64,000 nucleotides of DNA, taken from Arthrobacter sp. ISL-72. Lineage in GTDB: Bacteria; Actinomycetota; Actinomycetes; Actinomycetales; Micrococcaceae. Of this stretch, positions 45,408 to 54,477 are shown piece after piece. Positions within the stretch are counted from its first letter, which is position 1. Each line of letters begins with the position of its first letter. The translations under genes were made by a program, and so were the position numbers. The notes under the pieces are model-generated. The model saw only the letters and a program-made list of their open reading frames with translations. It was not told the DNA's origin and did no database searches. Location: assembly GCF_018613755.1 (NCBI RefSeq), contig NZ_JAGGPP010000008.1, forward strand, positions 62,001 to 126,000. Direction: 5' to 3'.

Positions 45408-46739
45408 CTATCCAAAGAGATTGACCGGTTTGACGATATCGGCGTAGATCAGCAGCGCACTCATGCCCATCAGCAGCACGGCCACCACGTAGGTCACCGG
45501 CAGGAGCTTGGCGATGTCGAACGCTCCTGGATCGGGCCGCCCGAACAGCTTGGCCACCCGCCGTCGGAGGCCCTCATACAGGGCGCCGGCCACGTGGCCG
45601 CCATCCAGTGGCAGCAGCGGCACCAGGTTGAAAACGGCCAGTGCGAAGTTCAGGCCGGCCAGCAATCCGACAAGGGCGGCGAGCCTGGATTGCAGCGGAA
45701 CCTGTTCCATGGCGGCAACTTCGCCCGCTACCCGGCCCACGCCCACTACGCTGATGGGTCCGTTCGGATCGCGGGGCTCTTCGCTGAAGGCTGCCTTGGC
45801 AACGCCAGCCACCCTTGCGGGGAGATTCAGTACGACGCCGGCCACCTGCTGGATGTTTTCCCCGGCCATGGGCAGGACGGACGACGCCGGTTGCGCCACC
45901 AGCGCTGTCTGGGCGCCGATGCCGAGGAAGCCCACTTCCTGATACTGGAGGGTTCCGTTGGAATCAGTGGCCTGCCGGCCGTCAGCGCCGATGACGGGCC
46001 GTGCCGAGAGGACGGGCGTAACCGTGGTGCTGACCGGCGAACCTGCGCGTTCCACGGTGATGCTGACTTCCCGGCCCGCGGACGCGCGGATCCAGCCCGT
46101 GAGTTCCGCCCAGTCAGTAACGGCCTTGCCGTCAAAGGACGTGATGGTGTCGTTGGGCTTGAGTTGCGCTGCAGCCGCGGGAGTCGGCTTGCAGTCCGCG
46201 GAATCCGGATCCACGGTCTCCCCTGCCTTGACCTGGCATTTCGACACTTCGGCGATGGTGGTGGTGGGTGTACTGATGCCGAATCCCATGAGCAATACAG
46301 CAGTCAGTGCCACGCCGATCAGCAGGTTCATCGCCGGACCGCCGAGCATCACGATGACTTTTTTCCAGACGGGAAGGCGGTAGAAGACGCGCTTCTCGTC
46401 GCCGGGGCCGACTTCCTCGTGGGCCATGGAACGAGCCTCACTGGCAAGCGTCTGGAACATTCCGGTGCTGGAGGGACGCACCGTGCCGTCGTCCTTGTTC
46501 GGTGGGTACATGCCGATCATGGACACGTAACCGCCCAGCGGGACGGCCTTGATCCCGTACTCAGTCTCCCCCTTGCGCCTGGACCACAGGGTGGGGCCGA
46601 AGCCGATCATGTACTTGGTAACCCGCACCTTGAACAGCTTGGCGGGAACGAGGTGGCCCACTTCGTGCAGCGCGATGGAGACTGCGATGCCGATCGCCAC
46701 AAAGACGACACCGAGGATGAAAAGAATGACGGGACTCAT
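45408..46739 (-). CDS. rseP: Site-2 protease, RIP metalloprotease
   Basis: 443 residues. The zinc motif HEVGH is at residues 25-29 in the first transmembrane helix. KYMIGFGPTLWSRRKGETEY and the YVSMIGMYPP loop follow, GGPAMNLLIG marks the second helix, then a PDZ domain (AAAQLKPNDTITSFDGKAVT) and the LDG helix [19 protein letters not shown]. Cleaves anti-sigma factors or signal peptides within the membrane. The ATG is 18 bp after the dxr stop, the usual dxr-rseP pair. Ends LLIYADIVKPVNLFG. Confidence 0.95.
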   Translation of the reverse strand: MSPVILFILGVVFVAIGIAVSIALHEVGHLVPAKLFKVRVTKYMIGFGPTLWSRRKGETEYGIKAVPLGGYVSMIGMYPPNKDDGTVRPSSTGMFQTLASEARSMAHEEVGPGDEKRVFYRLPVWKKVIVMLGGPAMNLLIGVALTAVLLMGFGISTPTTTIAEVSKCQVKAGETVDPDSADCKPTPAAAAQLKPNDTITSFDGKAVTDWAELTGWIRASAGREVSITVERAGSPVSTTVTPVLSARPVIGADGRQATDSNGTLQYQEVGFLGIGAQTALVAQPASSVLPMAGENIQQVAGVVLNLPARVAGVAKAAFSEEPRDPNGPISVVGVGRVAGEVAAMEQVPLQSRLAALVGLLAGLNFALAVFNLVPLLPLDGGHVAGALYEGLRRRVAKLFGRPDPGAFDIAKLLPVTYVVAVLLMGMSALLIYADIVKPVNLFG

Positions 46740-46757
46740 GCGTAGATCTGCTGCTTC

Positions 46758-47942
46758 CTAGAGACTGCTCACTGCTAAACGTTCGTGGGTGCGCGCTCGT
46801 GCCCACGTTTCAGCATCCAGCACGGACTCAACTGTCAGCCCGGAAGATCCTGGGTGTTCGCTGAGCACTGCTTCGATGGTATCCACAATGTCGGTGAACC
46901 TGATCCGGCCGGAGTGGAAGGCCATTACGGCTTCTTCATTCGCGGCGTTGAAGACGGCAGGGAACGTGCTCCCCTGCCTGGCGGCGTCCTTGGCAAGGTC
47001 AACGGCCGGGAAGGCCGCGGCGTCGAGTGGTTCAAAGGTCCAGCTGGTGGCCTTCGTCCAGTCGCACGGCGCGGCCGCGTTCGGGACACGGTCCGGCCAG
47101 CCCAGCCCGAGGGCGATGGGCAGGCGCATGTCGGGGGGCGAGGCCTGGGCGATGATGGAGCCGTCCACGAACTGGACCATGGAATGGACCACGGACTGCG
47201 GGTGGACCACCACGTCGATGTGGTCCAGCGGGATGTCGAACAGCAGGTGCGCCTCGATCACTTCGAGCCCTTTGTTCACCAGGCTGGCGGAGTTGGTGGT
47301 GACCATCAGGCCCATGTCCCAAGTGGGGTGCGCCAGGGCGTCCTCCGGCGAAACGCCGTGCAGCTCCTGGGGGGTCCGGCCGCGGAACGGCCCGCCGGAG
47401 GCCGTCAGGATGAGCCGGTCCACCTCGGCAGCGGTTCCGGACCGCAGGCATTGGGCAATGGCGGAGTGCTCGGAGTCCACCGGGACGATCTGGCCTTCCC
47501 GGGCGGCGGCCTTCACGAGGGCCCCGCCGACGATCAATGATTCCTTGTTGGCCAGCGCCAGGGTTGCGCCGGATTTCAAGGCAGCCAGCGTGGGTGCCAA
47601 CCCGATGGAGCCGGTGATGCCGTTGAGGACGACGTCCGCCTCGATCTCCGCCATCCTGGTGGAGGCGTCCGGGCCGGTAATGATTTCGGGGCGGTACCCG
47701 GTGAGCCCGGCGGCGCGGGCGGCGTCGTCGATGAGCTCCTGCAGGACAGCCCCGTCGCCGCTTGCTGCACCCACGGCCTTCGCCTTCGTGTGGACAGCCT
47801 GGCGGGCAAGGAGCTCCAGGTTGCCGCCGCCGGCACTGAGTGCCACCACCTCGAAAAGGTGCGGGGCGCCGTCGACGACGTCAATCGCCTGGGTGCCGAT
47901 GGAACCGGTGGATCCGAGGAGAACGATTCTGCGTGGCTGCAT
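46758..47942 (-). CDS. dxr: 1-deoxy-D-xylulose-5-phosphate reductoisomerase
   Basis: First committed step of the MEP pathway, NADPH- and Mn/Mg-dependent. 394 residues. NADPH motif [25 protein letters not shown], the metal/substrate motif [20 protein letters not shown], and the [20 protein letters not shown] segment with the second Glu. ATG start. It leads the dxr-rseP pair and with ispG gives two MEP genes in this window. Confidence 0.97.
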   Translation of the reverse strand: MQPRRIVLLGSTGSIGTQAIDVVDGAPHLFEVVALSAGGGNLELLARQAVHTKAKAVGAASGDGAVLQELIDDAARAAGLTGYRPEIITGPDASTRMAEIEADVVLNGITGSIGLAPTLAALKSGATLALANKESLIVGGALVKAAAREGQIVPVDSEHSAIAQCLRSGTAAEVDRLILTASGGPFRGRTPQELHGVSPEDALAHPTWDMGLMVTTNSASLVNKGLEVIEAHLLFDIPLDHIDVVVHPQSVVHSMVQFVDGSIIAQASPPDMRLPIALGLGWPDRVPNAAAPCDWTKATSWTFEPLDAAAFPAVDLAKDAARQGSTFPAVFNAANEEAVMAFHSGRIRFTDIVDTIEAVLSEHPGSSGLTVESVLDAETWARARTHERLAVSSL

Positions 47943-47989
47943 CCGTTAAGTATCCCGCACGTTCGCCGGCCGCCCCGCGCCTCGATCGC

Positions 47990-48733
47990 CTACCCGGAGG
48001 CCAGCTCGACCAGGCCCTTGGTGATGGTTGATACGGCGCCGGTGTAGGCGATCAGCACGACGATCCGGCGGACGGCCGCCGGCCGCACGCGCCCCGAGAG
48101 CAGGTCCCCTGCCACGATGCCGGTGACCATGGCGGCCAGCACGCCAAGCCATTGCCAGCCTTCCAGCGGCGGAACATGCCCGCCGGAAAAGAAGTACTTG
48201 GTCAGCAGCGAGGACATTCCGGTGGTCACAAAGTACGGCTGCAGGGTGGCGCCGAAGCTCTTCTGGTCCCAGCGCGTGGCGATCGCATACGCGGTGATCG
48301 CCGGTCCGCCGACACCCGCCGCGGCGTTCATAAGGCCGCTGCAAAAGCCCAGGGACACCATGGGGACCGGTCCCGTGGCGCGCCACGAACTCCGCGTCAG
48401 CCGCTGCGAAGCGAGCAGGGCGATGATCAGCAGCACACCGATGCAGATCTCCAGCGGCGCCTCCGGGACATTGCTGGCCAGCCAGGCGCCGGGCGCCACT
48501 CCCGCCACAGCGGAAGCGGCCAGTCCGGCGTACCGCCGCCAGTTGACGTGCCGCCACACCCTGGTCAGGATCAGCAGGGACGAAGCCGCGCCGCAGAGGT
48601 TGATGATCATCACCCCGTCGAAGGGGCCAAGCAGCACCACCAGCACCGGTGACACCAGGAGGCCGAAGCCGAGTCCGGCAATCCGCTGGGCCAACGCTCC
48701 GGCGACGACAGCGGTGAGCACCAGAGCAAACAT
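47990..48733 (-). CDS. TauE/SafE-family (TSUP) exporter
   Basis: 247 residues with about seven to eight hydrophobic segments: FALVLTAVVAGALAQRIAGL at the N-terminus, GLGFGLLVSPVLVVLLGPFD, and the second-half repeat GFCSGLMNAAAGVGGPAITA. The last two are the duplicated TSUP signature. It differs clearly in sequence from the TSUP gene at 38589. Substrate unknown. ATG start, divergent from the lipase-maturation-factor gene, with a 21-bp tandem repeat in the gap. Confidence 0.87.
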   Translation of the reverse strand: MFALVLTAVVAGALAQRIAGLGFGLLVSPVLVVLLGPFDGVMIINLCGAASSLLILTRVWRHVNWRRYAGLAASAVAGVAPGAWLASNVPEAPLEICIGVLLIIALLASQRLTRSSWRATGPVPMVSLGFCSGLMNAAAGVGGPAITAYAIATRWDQKSFGATLQPYFVTTGMSSLLTKYFFSGGHVPPLEGWQWLGVLAAMVTGIVAGDLLSGRVRPAAVRRIVVLIAYTGAVSTITKGLVELASG

Positions 48734-48745
48734 GGTTCGATCCTA

Positions 48746-48829
48746 GTGCCGCGGCGGATGGGTGCAGTGCCGCGGTGGATAGGTACAGTGCCGCGCCGGG
48801 CTGGTGCAGTGCGGCGGCGGGTAGCCGCG
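48746..48829. repeat. 21-bp tandem repeat, three copies plus a decayed fourth
   Basis: Units at 48746-48766, 48767-48787 and 48788-48808 share the pattern GTGCCGCGGCGGATGGGTGCA with few changes. 48809-48829 is a degenerate fourth. It lies in the divergent gap before the lipase-maturation-factor gene, just 39 bp from its start. Confidence 0.85.
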
Positions 48830-48867
48830 CCGCCGGGGGCGTTGACGCCGTGCGCCGCAGGCGTAAC

Positions 48868-50340
48868 GTGAACATCGTGGAGTGGGCCGCATGGTTCGAC
48901 GCGCCGGAGTATGAGTTCGCCCGGCAGGTGCTGCAGCGTGGCATTGCCGCGATCTTCCTCGTGGCGTTCCTTTCCTGCCGCAACCAGTTCCCGGCGTTGC
49001 TCGGCGAGCGCGGCCTCCTGCCGGTCCCCGACTATCTGGACAGCTTCAGGCGCCGCCGCCGGCCCAGCCTGTTCCTGTGGCGCTACTCCGACCGACTGCT
49101 GCATTCGGTTTGCTGGTGCGGCATGGCCATTGCGGCGACGATCATCCTGGGACTCCCCCAGCTGGGGCCGCCATGGCTCCCGATGATCGCGTTCCTGGCC
49201 CTGTGGCTGCTGTACATGTCGATCGTCAACGTGGGCCAGACGTTTTACGGATTCGGCTGGGAGATGCTGCTGCTTGAGGCCGGCTTCATCGTGGCGTTCC
49301 TCGGCTCCGACCAGGTTCCCCCGCCGCGGACCATCCTGATCCTGCTGGCGTGGCTGCTGTTCCGCCTGGAATTCGGCGCGGGCATGATCAAGATCCGCGG
49401 CGGCAGCGAGTGGCGCGACCTCACTGCGCTGTACTACCACCATGAGACCCAGCCGATGCCGGGGCCGTTAAGCCGGCAGGCGCACCTTCTCCCCAAGCCG
49501 CTGCACCGGATGGAGGTCCTCGGGAACCATTTCGCACAGCTGGTGGTTCCGTTCTTCCTGTTCGCGCCGCAGCCGCTGGCCAGCATTGCCGCAGGCATCG
49601 TCATCTTTACCCAGCTCTGGCTCGTGGCGAGCGGGAACTTTGCCTGGCTGAACTGGATGGCGATCCTGCTGGCCTTCGCTGCGGTCAGCGATCCGGTGGC
49701 CCACGCAGTGCTGCCCGCCATCCCGCTGGACTGGCATCCCACGGGCGCAGGCGCCGAAGACGGCCAGACCCCGGTGTGGTGGCTCGCCGTCGTACTCGCC
49801 GTGACGGTTCTCCTGGTGGTGCTCAGCTACTGGCCCGTACGGAACCTGCTCCAGCACCGTCAGCTGATGAACGCGAGCTTCAACCGCTGGCAGCTGGGCA
49901 ACACCTACGGGGCGTTCGGCACGGTGACAAAGATGCGGATCGAGATCGTGGTGGAAGGAACCCTCGACGACGAGCCGGACGACGACTCCGACTGGCAAGA
50001 GTACGGCTTCCGCGGTAAGCCCGGCGACGTACGCCGGCTGCCGCGCCAGTGGGCGCCGTACCACCTCCGGCTGGACTGGCTTATGTGGTTCCTGCCCCTG
50101 CGCACCGTGCACGAGGAGTGGTTTTACGCCTTCCTGGCCAAGCTGCTGGAAGCTGACAGGGCCGTGCTGCGGCTGCTGCGCAAGGACCCGTTCGACGGCG
50201 CCCGCCCCCGCTGGGTGCGCGTCCACAGCTACCTGTACCGCTTCGCCAGCCGGGCCGAGTACCGCGAAAACGGCCAGCGCTGGATCAGGACCAGGCTCTA
50301 CGAGGCCATTCCGCCGCTGTCCCTGCCGCGGGGGCGCTGA
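48868..50340 (+). CDS. Lipase maturation factor family membrane protein
   Basis: 490 residues from GTG 48868 (another GTG lies 3 codons on). About seven to eight hydrophobic segments. Family features include the ALYYHHETQPMPGPLSRQAH segment, HRMEVLGNHFAQLVVPFFLF, and the C-terminal soluble part NTYGAFGTVTKMRIEIVVEG and RQWAPYHLRLDWLMWFLPL, matching vertebrate LMF1/LMF2-like bacterial homologues. In animals LMF1 folds dimeric lipases; the bacterial role is unknown. An N-terminal extension to 48775 would run through the tandem repeat and is unlikely. Confidence 0.88.
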   Translation: MNIVEWAAWFDAPEYEFARQVLQRGIAAIFLVAFLSCRNQFPALLGERGLLPVPDYLDSFRRRRRPSLFLWRYSDRLLHSVCWCGMAIAATIILGLPQLGPPWLPMIAFLALWLLYMSIVNVGQTFYGFGWEMLLLEAGFIVAFLGSDQVPPPRTILILLAWLLFRLEFGAGMIKIRGGSEWRDLTALYYHHETQPMPGPLSRQAHLLPKPLHRMEVLGNHFAQLVVPFFLFAPQPLASIAAGIVIFTQLWLVASGNFAWLNWMAILLAFAAVSDPVAHAVLPAIPLDWHPTGAGAEDGQTPVWWLAVVLAVTVLLVVLSYWPVRNLLQHRQLMNASFNRWQLGNTYGAFGTVTKMRIEIVVEGTLDDEPDDDSDWQEYGFRGKPGDVRRLPRQWAPYHLRLDWLMWFLPLRTVHEEWFYAFLAKLLEADRAVLRLLRKDPFDGARPRWVRVHSYLYRFASRAEYRENGQRWIRTRLYEAIPPLSLPRGR

Positions 50341-50367
50341 GGTCCGACCTGATACGCAGGGCTGGTG

Positions 50368-51054
50368 TCACACCGGCTTGAGCGCGTATCGGCGCTCGGG
50401 CCGGCCCGCGCCGTACTTCAGGCGCACCTCGACCCTCGACTCGTCGTGCAGGTATTCAAGGTAGCGGCGTGCGCTGACCCGGGACGTGCCCAGGAGGTCG
50501 GCCACTTCGGCGGCTGACAGGTCCGCCTCGGCGGATTGCAGCACGTCGACCACCAGACGGAGCGTCTCGGGGCTGCATCCCTTGGGCAGGCGGGGTTCCT
50601 GGCGCTCGCCGGGCTCGGCGCTTTCCAACCCGAAGACGCGGTTGACGTCGGATTGTTCTGCCACCTCCTTGGCAAGGTCCAGGCCCTGGTAGGCGCTGCG
50701 GTAATGCTCCAGCCGTTCCTGCAGGTCCGTCTGGGAAAAAGGCTTGATGAGGTAGTGGACAATCCCGCCGCGGAGGGCGCGGCGGACGGTTTCCACTTCG
50801 CGGGCGGCGCTGATCACCAGCACGTCCAGCTCCGGCGCCGTTTCCCTCAGCTTCGCCATCAGGTCCAGGCCGTTGATGTCGGGCAGATGGATGTCCAGCA
50901 GGACGAGGTCAGGCTGCAGCCGGGCCGTTTCGGCGATGGCCTGGGCCCCGGTATGTGCAACGCCCACGACGGCGAAACCCGGGGTGCGCTGGATGAAGCC
51001 GGCGTGGACTTTGGCCACCATGAAGTCATCATCGACGATCAGGACGTTGATCAT
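50368..51054 (-). CDS. CitB/DcuR-type response regulator
   Basis: 228 residues. The receiver INVLIVDDDFMVAKVHAGF has its phosphoacceptor Asp54 in DLVLLDIHLPDINGLDLM and Lys in YLIKPFSQTDL. The C-terminal HTH is of the CitB family (LSAAEVADLLGTSRVSARRY, then RRYALKPV). It is coupled to the kinase by ATGA and stands with it divergent from tctCBA, so it most likely controls tricarboxylate uptake. The target genes are inferred from position. Confidence 0.92.
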   Translation of the reverse strand: MINVLIVDDDFMVAKVHAGFIQRTPGFAVVGVAHTGAQAIAETARLQPDLVLLDIHLPDINGLDLMAKLRETAPELDVLVISAAREVETVRRALRGGIVHYLIKPFSQTDLQERLEHYRSAYQGLDLAKEVAEQSDVNRVFGLESAEPGERQEPRLPKGCSPETLRLVVDVLQSAEADLSAAEVADLLGTSRVSARRYLEYLHDESRVEVRLKYGAGRPERRYALKPV

Positions 51055-52676
51055 GGCTGGGTTACCTTTCCTGTTGCCGCCGTCCGCTTCAGCGGCACCC
51101 GCTTCAATCGCGCGGTAAACACCGCGCCCGCGTCGTTGGCCACGGTCAGGTCGCCGCCGGTGCGCCGGCAGACGACGCGGGAGAGCGCCAGGCCAAAGCC
51201 TCTGCTTCCCGCCGGCCCGGGTTGTTTGGTGCTGAACCCTTGCCGGAAGATCTTATCCGCAGCTGCAGCGTCAATGCCCGGGCCTGTGTCCCGCACGGTG
51301 ACCACCACTTCCCCGGGGCTGTCCTCAACGAGGACCCGGACCGCCGCTTCAGCGGTTCCCGTAACGGCGTCGAGCGCGTTGTCAACGAGGTTTCCCACCA
51401 CGGTGGTGAGGTCCCGGGAGAGTTCGTCCCCCACGGCCGACAACGCCGAGTCGGGGTCCAGCTGCAACGGAACGCCGCGTTCCGCGGCGAGGCTGGATTT
51501 GGCGATCAGCAGGGCTGCGAGCGCGGGATCGTGGATGCGGCTCGTCACTTCGTCGTTGAGCCGGGTCCTGTCCAGGCTGGCGCCGTTTACGAACTGCACC
51601 ACGGAATCGTATTCGCCAATCTGGATCAGGCCGGAGATGACGTGCAGCTGGTTGGCGAATTCGTGGGCCTGGGCCCGCAGCGTGTCCGTTGTGCTACGGG
51701 TGGCCCCCAGCTCACGTTCCAGGGAGGAAAGCTCTGTCCGGTCGCGCAGCGTTGCGACCGAGCCGATCTCCCGGCCCCGGGAGCGGATGGGCAGCCTGTT
51801 GAGGACCACCAGGCGCTCCCCCACCAGCACCAACTGGTCCTGCCCGGGCTGCTCACCCGTCAGGACCTCTTTCAGTGCCGGTTCAACAGGCAGGCTGGCC
51901 ACGGATTTTCCCACGCAGTCAGCCGGCAGTCCCAGCAGCGCGCGGGCGCTGCCGTTGGCCACCGTGATCCGCCCGTGCGGGTCCAGCCCCACCACTCCTT
52001 CCTTGAGGCCGTGCAGCATGGCTTCGCGGTTCTCCACCAGGCCCGTGATCTCACTGGGCTCCATGCCCAGCGTCTGGCGTTTCACCCTCCGGGCCAGCAG
52101 CAGGGAGCCGGCCACGCCCAGCACGCTGGCCACCCCCAGGTAAGTCAGCAGGTTGGGCACGGCGTCGCCCAGCCGCTCCCAGGTGGAGGGGTAGTTCCTG
52201 CTGATGGAGGCGATGCCGATCATTTTCCCGGAGTCGTCCAGGACGGGGACGTGGGCGGAAAGCACAGGCGTGGCGGACCCGCCCACCACCCCCGTCCAGG
52301 CCCGCCCCTCCATCACCCGGCTGGGTCCGAGTTCCAGAGGGCGGCCAAGCTGCGAGGGATCCGAAGAGACAACCACCGTCCGGTCCGCCTTGGCGAGTGC
52401 CACCTGCGCAGAACCGGAGACGGTCCGGACCGACTCCGCCACGGCCGGAAGGGCGGCGCCGCCGCGGGGTTCGGCCGTGGGCAACAGGGCCCGCACGGCA
52501 GGGTTGTTTCCGAGTGCTTCGGCGGCGGACAGTGCCCGGCGGCCTTCAATCCGTTCGAAGGCCGCAGCGGACTGTGCCAGGGAGATGGCGACGACGGCCA
52601 CCAGGACAGCCAGGACAATCAGCAGTTGCAGGACAAGGTATTGCCCGGCGAGGGACATTCCTCTGCGTCGAGTCAC
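51051..52676 (-). CDS. CitA/DcuS-type sensor histidine kinase
   Basis: 541 residues from GTG 52676, or 535 from ATG 52658. Helix 1 (QYLVLQLLIVLAVLVAVVAI), an extracytoplasmic PDC/Cache-type sensor of about 140 residues, helix 2 (LLTYLGVASVLGVAGSLLLA), a PAS domain (EGVVGLDPHGRITVANGSAR), then the H box ahEFANQLHVISGLIQ-like His and the ATPase (NLVDNALDAV, DTGPGIDAAAADKIF, GFGLALSRVV). This is the family that senses citrate and C4-dicarboxylates. The ligand here is probably a tricarboxylate given the neighbouring transporter. Confidence 0.9.
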   Translation of the reverse strand: MTRRRGMSLAGQYLVLQLLIVLAVLVAVVAISLAQSAAAFERIEGRRALSAAEALGNNPAVRALLPTAEPRGGAALPAVAESVRTVSGSAQVALAKADRTVVVSSDPSQLGRPLELGPSRVMEGRAWTGVVGGSATPVLSAHVPVLDDSGKMIGIASISRNYPSTWERLGDAVPNLLTYLGVASVLGVAGSLLLARRVKRQTLGMEPSEITGLVENREAMLHGLKEGVVGLDPHGRITVANGSARALLGLPADCVGKSVASLPVEPALKEVLTGEQPGQDQLVLVGERLVVLNRLPIRSRGREIGSVATLRDRTELSSLERELGATRSTTDTLRAQAHEFANQLHVISGLIQIGEYDSVVQFVNGASLDRTRLNDEVTSRIHDPALAALLIAKSSLAAERGVPLQLDPDSALSAVGDELSRDLTTVVGNLVDNALDAVTGTAEAAVRVLVEDSPGEVVVTVRDTGPGIDAAAADKIFRQGFSTKQPGPAGSRGFGLALSRVVCRRTGGDLTVANDAGAVFTARLKRVPLKRTAATGKVTQP

Positions 52677-52969
52677 GTGCCGTCTTTCGTTGTGGTGGTT
52701 CAGCCGGCCTTGCGGGACCGCGATCCGGGGGCGCGCGGGGGCTACCTTTCCGCCGCGGTGGGGTGAACTATACCCCACCGCGAAGGCGGAATTCCGGGCG
52801 GAGCGGGGCGATGCACGGGGCGATGGTGGCGTGCCGGAAACGTGAACGAAATGAACTTAACTTTCTCTGCGTACACAAGAGTGATGCCCGTCACTTCCGG
52901 GCCTAGCATCAGATCACAAGCCGGTTCTGCCGGCCGCCCATGAAGGTTTTTAGCGAGAAGAGGAACACC

Positions 52970-53977
52970 ATGCGCCAGATCCGCGCATTGCGAATTGCCG
53001 CCGTCGCCGCCGGCATCGCCCTGATGGCCACCGGCTGCGGTGCTACCGGCAAGAGCTCCACCAGCACCACGTCCGGCGCAGCCGCCGGGCCGGTCACCGG
53101 GCTCCAGATCATGGTCCCGAACACCGCAGGCGGCGGTTATGACACCACCGCGCGCGCTGCCGCCAAGGTCCTCGATGACGAGAAGATCGCCACCAACACC
53201 GAAGTGTTCAACCTGGCAGGCGCCGGCGGTACCGTCGGACTCGCCCGCGTAGTCAACGAAAAGGGCAACGGCGACCTCACGATGCTCATGGGTCTCGGTG
53301 TGGTCGGAGCCAGCTACACCAACAAGTCCGAGTCCAAGCTCACCGACGCCACGCCGCTGGCCCGCCTTATTGAAGAGCCCGGCGCCATCATGGTCAGCAA
53401 AGACTCCCCGTACAAGACCATCGATGACCTGGTCAAGGCCTGGAAGGCCGATCCCGCGTCCATCAGCGTGGGCGGCGGTTCCTCGCCCGGAGGCCCGGAC
53501 CACCTGCTGCCGATGCAGCTTGCCGGCGCCGTTGGCATCGATGCAACCAAGGTCAACTTCGTTTCCTATGACGGCGGCGGCGACCTGCTTCCGGCCATTC
53601 TCGGCAACAAGCTCGGCTTTGCAGCTTCCGGCGCCGGTGAGTACCTGAAGCAGATCGAATCCGGCGAGGTCCGCGTTCTTGCCACCAGCGGCGAAAAGCG
53701 GCTGGAGGGCGTGGACGCGCCCACGCTGAAGGAATCCAACATCGACCTGGTCTTCACCAACTGGCGCGGCGTTGTAGCCCCTCCGGGCATCAGCGACGAG
53801 GACAAGGCTTCCCTCATTGCAGCCCTCGAGAAGATGCACGGCACCGAAGCCTGGAAGGAAGCGCTGAAGACCCACAGCTGGACTGACGCCTTTATCACCG
53901 GCGACGAGTTCGCAAGCTTCCTCACCGAGCAGGACAAGCGGGTGGCTGACGTCCTCACCAAGCTCGGGTTGGCGTGA
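52970..53977 (+). CDS. tctC: Tricarboxylate-binding lipoprotein of the TTT system
   Basis: 335 residues. Lipoprotein signal with lipobox ending at Cys23 (IALMATGC), then a Ser/Thr linker and the TctC fold: LQIMVPNTAGGGYDTTARAA, VVGASYTNKSE, GGGSSPGGPDHLLPMQLAGA, VVAPPGISDEDK. Captures tricarboxylates or related anions outside the membrane. ATG with AGAGGA 6 nt upstream; an upstream ATG at 52940 would put ten residues before the signal and is less likely. Overlaps tctB by 4 nt. Confidence 0.93.
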   Translation: MRQIRALRIAAVAAGIALMATGCGATGKSSTSTTSGAAAGPVTGLQIMVPNTAGGGYDTTARAAAKVLDDEKIATNTEVFNLAGAGGTVGLARVVNEKGNGDLTMLMGLGVVGASYTNKSESKLTDATPLARLIEEPGAIMVSKDSPYKTIDDLVKAWKADPASISVGGGSSPGGPDHLLPMQLAGAVGIDATKVNFVSYDGGGDLLPAILGNKLGFAASGAGEYLKQIESGEVRVLATSGEKRLEGVDAPTLKESNIDLVFTNWRGVVAPPGISDEDKASLIAALEKMHGTEAWKEALKTHSWTDAFITGDEFASFLTEQDKRVADVLTKLGLA

Positions 53978-54477
53978 GCTCCCTGACCACAGGCCTGAAA
54001 GGCCGCGCCGAGCTCGGAGTTGCACTCCTGCTCGGCGCGGCCGGCGCCCTGGTTCTCTGGGACGCCATCGGCCTGGTGACCCCGTATTCCAAGTCCGATC
54101 CCGTGGGACCCAAGACGGTCCCGTACATCGTCGGCGCCCTGCTGATCATCTGCGCAGTCCTGCTGGCCATCAACGTCCTCCGCGGCGGCAAGGGCGAAGC
54201 TGAAGGCGGCGAGGACGTCGAACTCGGCCACCCCGCCGACTGGAAGACCGTCCTGCCGCTGGCCGGCGCGTTCGTCCTCAACATCCTGCTCATCGACTGG
54301 GCCGGGTGGGTCATCTCCGGAACCGTCCTGTTCTGGGGAAGCGTCCTGGCGCTGGGCAGCCGCCACTACGTCCGCGACGGAATCATCTCCGTGGCACTGT
54401 CCCTCCTGACCTTCTACGGTTTCTACCTCGGCCTCGGCATCGCACTGCCGGCCGGACTCCTGGAAGGAGTCCTCTGA
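53974..54477 (+). CDS. tctB: TTT system small membrane subunit
   Basis: 167 residues with four hydrophobic segments: [60 protein letters not shown], and a C-terminal [20 protein letters not shown] segment. Start GTG inside the tctC stop (GTGA), and the stop overlaps the tctA start (TGATG), so all three subunits are coupled. Conserved sequence is low in this family; the identification rests on size, topology and position. Confidence 0.9.
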   Translation: MSSLTTGLKGRAELGVALLLGAAGALVLWDAIGLVTPYSKSDPVGPKTVPYIVGALLIICAVLLAINVLRGGKGEAEGGEDVELGHPADWKTVLPLAGAFVLNILLIDWAGWVISGTVLFWGSVLALGSRHYVRDGIISVALSLLTFYGFYLGLGIALPAGLLEGVL

